Source: an uncultured Prevotellaceae bacterium (lineage in GTDB: Bacteria > Bacteroidota > Bacteroidia > Bacteroidales > Bacteroidaceae). From it: a stretch of DNA of 41,060 nucleotides. The stretch is from contig CAMJLB010000008.1 in the NCBI GenBank assembly GCA_946406555.1, forward strand, positions 1 to 41,060, in the 5' to 3' direction. The first letter of the stretch is position 1. Each line of letters opens with the position of its first letter. The notes under the pieces are model-generated. The model worked only from the letters and a program-made list of their open reading frames with translations, did not search any database and was not told where the DNA came from. Positions 1 to 8,882 of this stretch are shown piece by piece. Both the position numbers and the translations under genes were made by a program.

Positions 1-38
1 CATAATCACGTAAATTTAGTTATTGTTATAGTTTTCGG

Positions 39-46
39 CAAAGGTA
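39..46 (-). promoter_or_regulatory. -7 box of a promoter firing out of the left edge
   Basis: The minus strand reads TACCTTTG, a full match to the Bacteroidetes -7 consensus TAnnTTTG. No TTTG is seen at the -33 distance. It would serve a gene lying left of the window, divergent from the esterase gene. A single box of this size occurs by chance, so confidence is low. Confidence 0.3.
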
Positions 47-152
47 CAAATTATTTCTATCATATCCATGCATATCTTCTCTTTTATAGGCAGATGATAC
101 ATTTTAGATAATAATAGAAACAATACTACGATGCTCAACAAAATATTTATTG

Positions 153-160
153 TACTTTTG
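153..160 (+). promoter_or_regulatory. -7 box upstream of the xylan esterase gene
   Basis: TACTTTTG matches TAnnTTTG and lies about 31 bp before the ATG at 192. No -33 TTTG is present at 19-21 bp, which would fit a promoter needing an activator, but this is inference. Confidence 0.45.
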
Positions 161-185
161 CGGAAGAATTAATCATTTATTATAA

Positions 186-2180
<1,995 letters not shown>

Positions 2181-2197
2181 GCGATGAGAGCCGGGCG

Positions 2198-3499
2198 TTA
2201 AGAGTAGGCTTTTCGGTCAATCTTGCCATTATAGGTGCGCTTCACGGCATCTACCAGCTCATAGAGCATAGGTACTTTATAGGTTTCAAGCTTCGACTTC
2301 AGGAAGAGTGCCATCTTCCTCTTGTCGAAGCTTTCTTTTGCCGTCATGACTACCATGAGCTTCAGTGCATTGCCCGTTATCTTATGCGGTACGGCTATGC
2401 AGACGCAGTCTTTCACGCCAGGCATAGCCAGTGCAGCTTCCTCAACCTCGACAGGCGACACCTTATAGCCACCAATGTTGATTACATCGGTTTCACGACC
2501 GCCAATATGCAGCATGCCTTCACCGTCGATAGATCCATAATCCGACATATACACTGTATCATCCCGCAAGACGGTGGCCGTAAGCAATGCATCGCCCACA
2601 TAGCCGCTCATCAGCGTGTTGCCCTGACACGCTATTTTCCCTTCCTTGGTAATGACTATGCGGGAATGGCTCATGGGTCTTCCCAGACAGCCAGCGAGAC
2701 AACGCCCGTCATTATAGTTATAAGTACTCACGATGCCTGTCTCGGTAGAAGCATAGGTGTTGTATAGTCGCGATTTCGGCAGAAGACTGCATAACGCTTG
2801 CATGTCGGAATGAGGAAGCGGGGCACCACCGCTCTCTATGAAATCTATCTTGTGGGCATAGGCAGCCAGTTTGTTACCACATAGCTGGGTCAGAATCCGC
2901 ACGCTGGCAGGCACCAAGAAAGTGGCCATTTTCTGGCAAGGAAAGTCGAGCGCATGGAAGAAGCGCCCTAAGTCTTTCATGCCTTCCAGAAGATAGACCG
3001 TAGCTCCGAGCATCATGACCGGATAGAGTTTCGACAAACTGCCTATGTGGTTGAGCGGGCCACTAACGATGAACACCAGTTCGTGGCAGAAATGTTGCCC
3101 CTCAATCAAGTTTTCGGCATCGGCCAATATGGCACGATGGCTCACCATGACCCCTTTCGAGTGGCCCGTAGTGCCAGTGGTAAAGAGTACATCGGCAGTG
3201 TCTTCGGGTATTGGGTGGCCTGCCAAGCTCCTGGCTGTCTGGGCAAGCAGGTGGTCGGGTGCATCGCTACCCAAAGGCACGGCTATGCCGCCTGCCAGGT
3301 GAATGGCAAAATAAGTCACAAGGAAGTCAATGTCTTGCGAGGCGCGAAACACCACCGCCTGCCCCCGCCGATAATTGGCTGCACGGGCCGACACCAACTG
3401 CCACAATTCGCTATAGCTCAACTGGCGGTTTTCGCTCACCACTGCCATCTTGTCGGCATGCAGACGAGCATGTCTCTCTATATAATCCTCCAACTTCAT
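2198..3499 (-). CDS. AMP-dependent acyl/aminoacyl ligase (adenylation enzyme)
   Basis: Stand-alone adenylation enzyme of 433 residues from the ANL superfamily (acyl-CoA synthetases, NRPS A-domains, DltA). The ATP-binding loop TTGTTGHSKGV is at about 107-117, the A5 motif YNTYASTETG at 246-255, and the hinge and A8 region GGRETDVINIGGYKVSPVEVE at about 333-353. The C-terminal lysine motif NGKIDRK puts the catalytic Lys at 426. It is short for an acyl-CoA synthetase (usually above 500 residues), mainly because the N-terminal subdomain is reduced. It starts 15 bp after the carrier protein gene, so the two are probably co-transcribed and the ligase probably loads that carrier. The acyl substrate cannot be read from the sequence. 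No condensation, transfer or reductase enzyme is adjacent. Confidence 0.82.
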   Translation of the reverse strand: MKLEDYIERHARLHADKMAVVSENRQLSYSELWQLVSARAANYRRGQAVVFRASQDIDFLVTYFAIHLAGGIAVPLGSDAPDHLLAQTARSLAGHPIPEDTADVLFTTGTTGHSKGVMVSHRAILADAENLIEGQHFCHELVFIVSGPLNHIGSLSKLYPVMMLGATVYLLEGMKDLGRFFHALDFPCQKMATFLVPASVRILTQLCGNKLAAYAHKIDFIESGGAPLPHSDMQALCSLLPKSRLYNTYASTETGIVSTYNYNDGRCLAGCLGRPMSHSRIVITKEGKIACQGNTLMSGYVGDALLTATVLRDDTVYMSDYGSIDGEGMLHIGGRETDVINIGGYKVSPVEVEEAALAMPGVKDCVCIAVPHKITGNALKLMVVMTAKESFDKRKMALFLKSKLETYKVPMLYELVDAVKRTYNGKIDRKAYS

Positions 3500-3514
3500 T
3501 GTTAACAGTATCTG

Positions 3515-3736
3515 TTAATGGTTCAACTTGCTTTCTACAAGGGCTACCAACGCATCTACCGACATCAGGTTCTTGGGCGTGGCATCGGTGGCATCCAGCG
3601 TTATATGGTATTCGTCGGCCAAAATCATGAGAATGGTCGTAACGCCCAGCGAGTCGAGCTCGGTGAACAAGAACTTCGAGTCGAAATCTACCAACGGCAG
3701 TGCTTCCTCAAGCAATTGTCTTATTCTTTTTTTCAT
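3515..3736 (-). CDS. Free-standing acyl/peptidyl carrier protein
   Basis: A 73-residue four-helix carrier protein. The 4'-phosphopantetheine site is Ser29 in LDSLG, followed by a hydrophobic helix (ILMILADEY), which is the usual ACP layout. It is not the fatty-acid AcpP by context: it is paired with an adenylation enzyme 15 bp downstream rather than with fab genes. Role inferred: carries the acyl or aminoacyl group activated by the ligase. First gene of a two-gene minus-strand unit, preceded by a good -7 box at 3774-3781. Confidence 0.85.
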   Translation of the reverse strand: MKKRIRQLLEEALPLVDFDSKFLFTELDSLGVTTILMILADEYHITLDATDATPKNLMSVDALVALVESKLNH

Positions 3737-3773
3737 TCTATTCTTGCTATTATCCTCTTTATTTTTCGTGTGG

Positions 3774-3781
3774 CAAAGTTA
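3774..3781 (-). promoter_or_regulatory. -7 box of the carrier protein/ligase operon
   Basis: Minus-strand TAACTTTG matches TAnnTTTG about 37 bp before the ATG. At a 20-bp spacer the -33 position reads TTTC (3802-3805), one base off TTTG. Confidence 0.5.
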
Positions 3782-4093
3782 ACTACAAATTTCGACAAAA
3801 TGAAAGAAAACTAAAAAAAATATAGCTCGAAAGATAGAAATGTTAGCGTCATTCGGCATCGTCGGGGCTGCATGAATATACATTCCGTTTTTCGATTTTC
3901 AAGACAAACGAAATTTGCATTTTAGAACGGCGGGAGACTTCCATGGCTCCCGCCCCAAAAGCCCCAAAGACAGTCGGCGACGCAATCGAGCCTCCGTTGC
4001 ACCATCGAAGTGGCTCCACGGGGCAGACGCTCATGCAAGTTGCCCGTTTGTTCAGCCTTCCTTAGGGTGCAACTCAGCATGGATTGCATCCTG

Positions 4094-4152
4094 AAACAGG
4101 CTGAATTGGGTTACAAAACAGGCTGAATTGCCCCCCAAAACAGGCTGAATTG
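4094..4152. repeat. Three direct repeats with exact 22-bp period
   Basis: A 15-bp core, AAACAGGCTGAATTG, occurs identically at 4094-4108, 4116-4130 and 4138-4152. Each start is exactly 22 bp after the previous one, and the 7-bp spacers differ (GGTTACA, CCCCCCA). About two helical turns per repeat would place the cores on one face of the DNA. Confidence 0.9.
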
Positions 4153-4208
4153 CAATACGATATTTTGGATATTTTATAACCAGCAGAATATCAATAACTT
4201 ACAAAAGT

Positions 4209-4269
4209 CGCTGAGATTTAAAAATTTCGAATGAGGAGCCGTGTGCTTCCGAATTTTTAAATCTCAGCG
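4209..4269. repeat. 18-bp perfect inverted repeat
   Basis: The arms 4209-4226 and 4252-4269 are exact reverse complements (ends CGCTGAGATTT / AAATCTCAGCG), with a 25-bp centre. The match extends inward to 4231/4247 with two mismatches. There is no T-run directly after it on either strand, so a terminator role is not obvious. Confidence 0.85.
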
Positions 4270-4374
4270 GTTTTCACCGGATATTTATGCAGCAAGAGAT
4301 TGCATAAACATAAATTATTCATTCGAATTTCGGAAGTCAAGAACTTCTTAGGCCGAAAGACTAATAACTACTTA

Positions 4375-4456
4375 AAGGTGGATTCTATTAATTCCCACGG
4401 TTTGGTTTTACATTGGTGGGGGATTACTGCCAAAGCGAATAAACAGAACCCACCTT
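4375..4456. repeat. Imperfect foldback with nested inner stem
   Basis: The outer arms 4375-4393 and 4438-4456 pair with three mismatches (AAGGTGG at the ends). An inner CCCAC/GTGGG stem lies at 4394-4398/4416-4420. It sits 59 bp after the ttcA-like stop codon on the minus strand, so it could act at the 3' end of that operon's transcript. Confidence 0.6.
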
Positions 4457-4514
4457 AACTTCTTCGCTCGACCTAAGGTTGCTTCGCTTGCGAGGAACTT
4501 CTGCAAGTTGAATA

Positions 4515-5243
4515 TTATACCTCTAAGAGCTTTCCCTCTCGTTCTAACGCATTCCAAAGCGAGAAACGCACTTCGGGGTTCATGCGTTCCAACTCTTCGA
4601 AAAGCTTTCGTATGTCGGTACGTCGAGTGTCGTGCTCGTATGGACACAGCTTCTGCTGTTTTTGATAGCCACGCAGCAGGGCATATTGGCGTATGTCGGT
4701 TTCGGGCACCATACACAAGGGGCGAATAAGCTTCAAGGGCATCTTGCGCATGGCCAGCATCGCTGGCATAGTGCCAAAGCGCCCTTGAAACAATTGATTC
4801 ATGAGTGCCGTATGCAGGATGTCGTCCTGATGATGGCCCAGTGCAATCTTATTGCAGCCTAACTGTTGGGCAAGGTTGAAAAGTTGTTTGCGACGGTTCC
4901 ACGCACAAAGAAAACAGGGATGCCTGCGGCGGTCGGTCGACACATCGAACCGCGTGGTGAGAACATGAAGCGGCACGCCAAGCTCTTGACAAAACCGGAA
5001 GAGGTAGTCGGTCGACGATTCGTAGGCTATATTCTCCATGCGCACATGGGCTGCCACCACCCTGAAGCGTGGATGCGAAATGCGTGCCCGCCGTGCCAGC
5101 ATCTCAAGCAGGCAAAGCGAATCTTTGCCACCCGAAAGTGCCACAAGCACATAATCGTCGTCGGCAAGCAGATGATAGGTAGCAAAAGCCTTTACGAAAC
5201 GCTCGTTGATGCGATGCTCAAGTTGTTGCAGCTCGGTCTTCAT
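4515..5243 (-). CDS. ttcA: TtcA-like tRNA 2-thiocytidine synthetase
   Basis: PP-loop ATPase of 242 residues. The SGGKDS loop at 37-42 binds ATP. The paired cysteines Cys110 and Cys113 (PCFLCAWNRR) plus Cys200 (KLCPYE) match the three cysteines that hold the iron-sulfur cluster of TtcA, which thiolates C32 of some tRNAs. The GHHQDD segment (137-142) is also typical. It is shorter than the E. coli enzyme (about 310 residues) at the N-terminus, as expected for Bacteroidetes homologues. The start codon overlaps the end of the serine acetyltransferase gene by 4 bp (5240-5243), implying translational coupling. A different tRNA or small-molecule target within the TtcA/TtuA group cannot be excluded. 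Confidence 0.8.
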   Translation of the reverse strand: MKTELQQLEHRINERFVKAFATYHLLADDDYVLVALSGGKDSLCLLEMLARRARISHPRFRVVAAHVRMENIAYESSTDYLFRFCQELGVPLHVLTTRFDVSTDRRRHPCFLCAWNRRKQLFNLAQQLGCNKIALGHHQDDILHTALMNQLFQGRFGTMPAMLAMRKMPLKLIRPLCMVPETDIRQYALLRGYQKQQKLCPYEHDTRRTDIRKLFEELERMNPEVRFSLWNALEREGKLLEV

Positions 5244-6148
5244 ATTCCAAGACCTCCCGTGAATGATGCATCGACAGCCTTCAGCTGCTGCAAGCGCGAA
5301 TAGGGCGGCACATCGGTGGTGACCCAGATGTTGCCACCAACTATCGAATGGTGGCCCACGGTGATGCGCCCCAGGATGGAGGCATTGGAATAGACGGTGA
5401 CGTAATCTTCGATGATGGGGTGTCGAGGCACATTGAGCATATTGCCGTCGGCATCGTACTTGAAACTCTTTGCCCCCAAGGTGACACCTTGATAGAGCGT
5501 GACGTGGTTGCCAATGATGGTGGTCTCGCCAATAACCACGCCTGTGCCATGATCGATGGCAAAATGCTCGCCGATGGTGGCCCCAGGGTGAATGTCAATA
5601 CCCGTTTGTGAGTGGGCCTGTTCGGTGATGATGCGCGGAATGACCGGCACCTGCATTCCGTGCAGCACATGGGCCATGCGGTAGTGGATCATGGCGTTCA
5701 CCACGGGATAGCAATAAATCACCTCGCCATAGTTGGTGGCAGCCGGATCGTTTTGGAACATGGCCTCTACATCGGTGAGAAGCAAACGCTTTACTTCGGG
5801 CAGCGCATCGATGAAACGTAGGGCCAGCTCTTCTGCCGTGCCCAGCACCTCCTGTTCGGCACAGTCTTCGCAGAACTGCAAGCCACGGGCCAGTTGTCGG
5901 CGCAACAGGGCATAGAGTTCCTCCATGCTTACACCAATATAAAAGGAGCGCACGCGCGACTCGTTCTGCCGCTTATGGAAATAGTCAGTGAAAATGATGC
6001 TTTTCACCAAGTTGACAATCTGGCGCACTTCGTCGACAGAAGGCAGCTGGGCCGACCCTTGCGGCAGCATGGCCAGTTCTTGCACCGACTGCTCCGAAAG
6101 CTTATCGACATTACGAAGCAGAACCTCATCTATTCTTTTCTGTTCCAT
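5240..6148 (-). CDS. cysE: Serine O-acetyltransferase
   Basis: A 302-residue acyltransferase that acetylates L-serine with acetyl-CoA, the first step to cysteine. A helical N-terminal half is followed by a left-handed beta-helix built from hexapeptide repeats, with the signature GIDIHPGATIG at about 183-193. DHGTGVVIGET (about 199-209) carries the active-site His200. The C-terminal tail is short and ends in GGLGI. It resembles the longer Bacteroidetes/plant-like forms with an extended N-terminal helical domain. It lies in a tightly packed minus-strand operon: 27 bp after the permease gene and overlapping the ttcA-like gene by 4 bp. The pairing with a tRNA thiolase is a sulfur-related link, since cysteine is the sulfur source. 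Confidence 0.9.
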   Translation of the reverse strand: MEQKRIDEVLLRNVDKLSEQSVQELAMLPQGSAQLPSVDEVRQIVNLVKSIIFTDYFHKRQNESRVRSFYIGVSMEELYALLRRQLARGLQFCEDCAEQEVLGTAEELALRFIDALPEVKRLLLTDVEAMFQNDPAATNYGEVIYCYPVVNAMIHYRMAHVLHGMQVPVIPRIITEQAHSQTGIDIHPGATIGEHFAIDHGTGVVIGETTIIGNHVTLYQGVTLGAKSFKYDADGNMLNVPRHPIIEDYVTVYSNASILGRITVGHHSIVGGNIWVTTDVPPYSRLQQLKAVDASFTGGLGI

Positions 6149-6175
6149 ATTTCTAATATGTTTTTGTGTTGGTTT

Positions 6176-7423
6176 CTATTCATATCGCATGGATTGTGCT
6201 GGTTGAATGCGTGACACCAGGTAGCTGGGACCAATGAGCACCATGACGCAGATAAGTAGCGTGGCCACATTGAGCAACAGCAAGAACAGCAAGTTGAGCT
6301 CCATAGGGGCCTGGCTCACATAGTAGGTCTGCGGATCGAGTTTCACCACGCCTGTGTATTGTTGCACAAGCACCAACCCTATTCCGAGCAGATTGCCCCA
6401 CAACAGCCCTTGGCCAATGACGAAAACGGCAAACCAGAGGAACACGCGCCGAATGGTGGCGTTTGTTGCGCCAATGGCCTTCAGCAGACCTATCATCTGT
6501 GTGCGTTCGAGAATGATGATGAGCAAACCGCTTATCATGGTGAAGCCTGCCAAAGCCACCATGAGGGCAAGGATAATCCACACATTGATGTCGAGCAGTT
6601 GCAGCCAGGAGAACACTTGCGGATAGATTTCAAGAATGGTGCGCGAGGAGAAGATGTTGTTATAACAATCGAGCGTTCGGTTTACCTGACTTACCACATG
6701 GTCACTTACCGATTGCAGCTGCCCGAAGTCGTCTACCAGTAATTCTGCCCCCGAGCACTGTCCAGGAAACCACCCATTCAGTTTGTGGGTAGCGTAGATG
6801 TCGGTAAGGCAAATCACGTCGTCGAAGCGTTTCATGTTCGTCTGATAAATGGCAGAGACATTAAACCTACGGGTCCTGACGCTCTCGTCGCTAATGAAAT
6901 AGGCAAACACCCGCTGGCCCAGCTTCAGCCCGAGCTTGTCGGCTATGGTCTTCGAGACGACCAGCGGATATTGGGTGGCAGAATCGGAAAACAAAGGAAG
7001 TTCGCCCTCCACGAGGTTGTCGCGCAGGAAGCTGAGGTCGTATTCCGGTCCCACGCCCTTAAACACCACTCCCAGAAAATCTTCGTCGGTTTTCAGTATG
7101 CCCTGCGTATTGGCGAAGCGCTCCACATGAGCCACGCCTTCTATACCGCTCAGCACCCGCATCATGCTGTCGTTGATGCAGATGGGCAGGTCGCTGGCCG
7201 AACTGACCGTCTGAACGTTTTCCACTTGGATGTGGCTTCCAAAGCCTACGACCTTATCGCGAATCGTATGCTTGAAGCCCAACACCACACTCACCGTAAC
7301 AATCATCACGGCAAGCCCAATAGCCACGCCTATCGTAGCTATGCGAATGGCCGGCTTACTTGCTTTCTGGCTGTCGGCCTCGCCAAAGTAAATACGCTTG
7401 GCAATAAATAATGGCAGATTCAT
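6176..7423 (-). CDS. LolC/LolE-type ABC transporter permease
   Basis: Inner-membrane permease of 415 residues from the FtsX/MacB/LolCE group. One N-terminal membrane segment (about 27-50, ATIGVAIGLAVMI) is followed by a large periplasmic domain (about 55-270). Three C-terminal membrane segments follow (about 278-303, 325-352 and 375-400). The sequence TMISGLLIIILERTQMIGLLKAIGA matches the conserved FtsX-family loop. The likely role is lipoprotein release from the inner membrane or an export function, powered by an ATPase that is not encoded next to it. It lies 19 bp downstream of the aminotransferase gene and 27 bp before cysE, in a four-gene minus-strand run. Confidence 0.85.
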   Translation of the reverse strand: MNLPLFIAKRIYFGEADSQKASKPAIRIATIGVAIGLAVMIVTVSVVLGFKHTIRDKVVGFGSHIQVENVQTVSSASDLPICINDSMMRVLSGIEGVAHVERFANTQGILKTDEDFLGVVFKGVGPEYDLSFLRDNLVEGELPLFSDSATQYPLVVSKTIADKLGLKLGQRVFAYFISDESVRTRRFNVSAIYQTNMKRFDDVICLTDIYATHKLNGWFPGQCSGAELLVDDFGQLQSVSDHVVSQVNRTLDCYNNIFSSRTILEIYPQVFSWLQLLDINVWIILALMVALAGFTMISGLLIIILERTQMIGLLKAIGATNATIRRVFLWFAVFVIGQGLLWGNLLGIGLVLVQQYTGVVKLDPQTYYVSQAPMELNLLFLLLLNVATLLICVMVLIGPSYLVSRIQPAQSMRYE

Positions 7424-7442
7424 AAGCCCTCTTGCACTCTGC

Positions 7443-8645
7443 TCAACCCTCTACCCTACCGGGATAAGCCTCAAGGGCTTTGCGGAGCACCACGAGCGCC
7501 CGCTCCAAGTCGTGCTTTTTCAGCACATAGGCTATTCGCACCTGATCGCGCCCGGCACCTGGCGTGGTATAGAAACCTGCTGCAGGAGCCATCATCACGG
7601 TCTCGCCTTCATATTCAAACTCACTTAAACACCAACGGCAGAAACTTTCGGCATCGTCGACAGGCAGTTTTGCCACGGTATAAAAAGCACCCATGGGGAT
7701 AGGCGAATAGACACCCGGAATTCTATTAAGGCCATCAATCAAGCATTTACGGCGCTCTACATACTCATCATAGACATCGCGCAAATACTCTTCAGGGGCA
7801 TCGAGCGAAGCGTTGGCCACAATCTGCCCGATGAGAGGCGGCGACAGACGCGCCTGACAGAACTTCATCACGGCGGCACGCACCTCTTTATTTTTCGTAA
7901 TCAAGGCCCCTATGCGTATGCCGCACTCGCTGTATCGTTTCGACACCGAATCGATGAGAATCACGTTTTGCTCGATGCCTTCCAAATGACAGGCCGAAAT
8001 ATAGGGAGAACCGGTATAGATGTATTCACGATATACCTCGTCGCTGAAAAGATAGAGGTCGTACTTCTTCACAAGGTCGCGTATCTGATTCATCTCCCGG
8101 CGAGTGTAGAGATAGCCCGTAGGGTTGTTGGGATTGCATATCATAATTGCGCGCGTGCGCTCATTTATTAACTCTTCGAATTTTTCCACTTTCGGTAGCG
8201 AGAAGCCTTCTTCTATCGTCGTGGCAATAGTACGAATTTTGGCACCTGCCGATATGGCAAAAGCCATATAGTTGGCGTAGGCTGGTTCGGGCACTATAAT
8301 TTCGTCGCCAGGGTTCAGACACGAAAGGAACGCAAAGAGCACCGCCTCGCTGCCGCCACTAGTGATGATGATATCGTCGGCAGTGACGTTGATATTGTAT
8401 TTCGCATAATAGTCTACCAGCTTTTCGCGAAACCACAAATAGCCTTGCGAGGGTGAATACTCGAGAATGGTGCGGTCGATGTGCTTGAGGGCATCAAGAC
8501 CCACTTGGGGGGTGGGCAGGTCGGGCTGACCAATGTTCAGATGGTATACCTTTATTCCTCTTTTCTTGGCTGCAGCTGCCAATGGGGCAAGCTTCCGAAT
8601 AGGCGATTCTGGCATTTCCAGCCCACGTACTGATATTTCAGGCAT
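7443..8645 (-). CDS. Class I/II PLP-dependent aminotransferase (aspartate aminotransferase-like)
   Basis: Cytosolic fold-type I aminotransferase of 400 residues. It shows the NIGQPD segment near residue 37, NPNNPTG at 171-177, SDEVYRE at 201-207 and the PLP lysine, Lys236, in DSVSKRYSECGIRIG. The group includes AspC, alanine and broad-specificity enzymes, so the exact amino acid pair is not settled by sequence reading. First gene of the minus-strand operon with the permease, cysE and ttcA-like genes. It has a well-formed promoter at 8684-8714 and is divergent from the regulator gene at 8883. Confidence 0.88.
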   Translation of the reverse strand: MPEISVRGLEMPESPIRKLAPLAAAAKKRGIKVYHLNIGQPDLPTPQVGLDALKHIDRTILEYSPSQGYLWFREKLVDYYAKYNINVTADDIIITSGGSEAVLFAFLSCLNPGDEIIVPEPAYANYMAFAISAGAKIRTIATTIEEGFSLPKVEKFEELINERTRAIMICNPNNPTGYLYTRREMNQIRDLVKKYDLYLFSDEVYREYIYTGSPYISACHLEGIEQNVILIDSVSKRYSECGIRIGALITKNKEVRAAVMKFCQARLSPPLIGQIVANASLDAPEEYLRDVYDEYVERRKCLIDGLNRIPGVYSPIPMGAFYTVAKLPVDDAESFCRWCLSEFEYEGETVMMAPAAGFYTTPGAGRDQVRIAYVLKKHDLERALVVLRKALEAYPGRVEG

Positions 8646-8683
8646 CTTACTCTATAATTTGTGAATATACTTTAAAGCGTGTG

Positions 8684-8714
8684 CAAAGTTACAGCAATTT
8701 GGAGACACAGCAAA
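8684..8714 (-). promoter_or_regulatory. Promoter of the aminotransferase operon
   Basis: On the minus strand a -33 TTTG (8711-8714) and a -7 TAACTTTG (8684-8691) are separated by 19 bp, matching the Bacteroidetes primary sigma factor consensus. It lies 38 bp before the ATG. Confidence 0.75.
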
Positions 8715-8762
8715 ACTTTTTCTTACTTTTTATATCTCTTTTGACAGAAAAAAAAGCTAAGT

Positions 8763-8794
8763 TTTGGCGATTTCGTATTTTTATGCTAACTTTG
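8763..8794 (+). promoter_or_regulatory. Promoter of the AraC-type membrane regulator
   Basis: A -33 TTTG (8763-8766), a 20-bp spacer and a -7 TAACTTTG (8787-8794) match the consensus. The leader to the ATG at 8883 is about 85 nt. The box is divergent from the promoter at 8684-8714, with about 50 bp between the two -33 elements. Confidence 0.75.
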
Positions 8795-8882
8795 CACCCT
8801 AATGAGACAAAAAACGACCCTGCACTAACACGTTTTTTCCACATTCAAACAAAAGCGACAATTATACTAATAAAATAATGTT

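Larger units (their letters stand above)
3737..4514. other. Gene-free 0.8-kb interval rich in repeats and hairpins
   Basis: No convincing gene is present; short open frames here lack family features. The interval holds the operon promoter (3774-3781), an 8-bp hairpin with arms GGCGGGAG/CTCCCGCC (3929-3954), a three-copy 22-bp-period repeat (4094-4152), an 18-bp perfect inverted repeat (4209-4269) and a longer imperfect foldback (4375-4456). It separates the end of the ttcA-like gene from the start of the carrier protein gene, both on the minus strand. Confidence 0.7.

Noticed and set aside
3849..4034. 61-codon minus-strand frame in the repeat-rich gap
   Set aside because: Contains the GGCGGGAG/CTCCCGCC hairpin, has no family pattern and no promoter in its direction.
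4094..4152. CRISPR array
   Set aside because: Only three 15-bp cores with 7-bp spacers; spacers are far too short and no cas genes are present.
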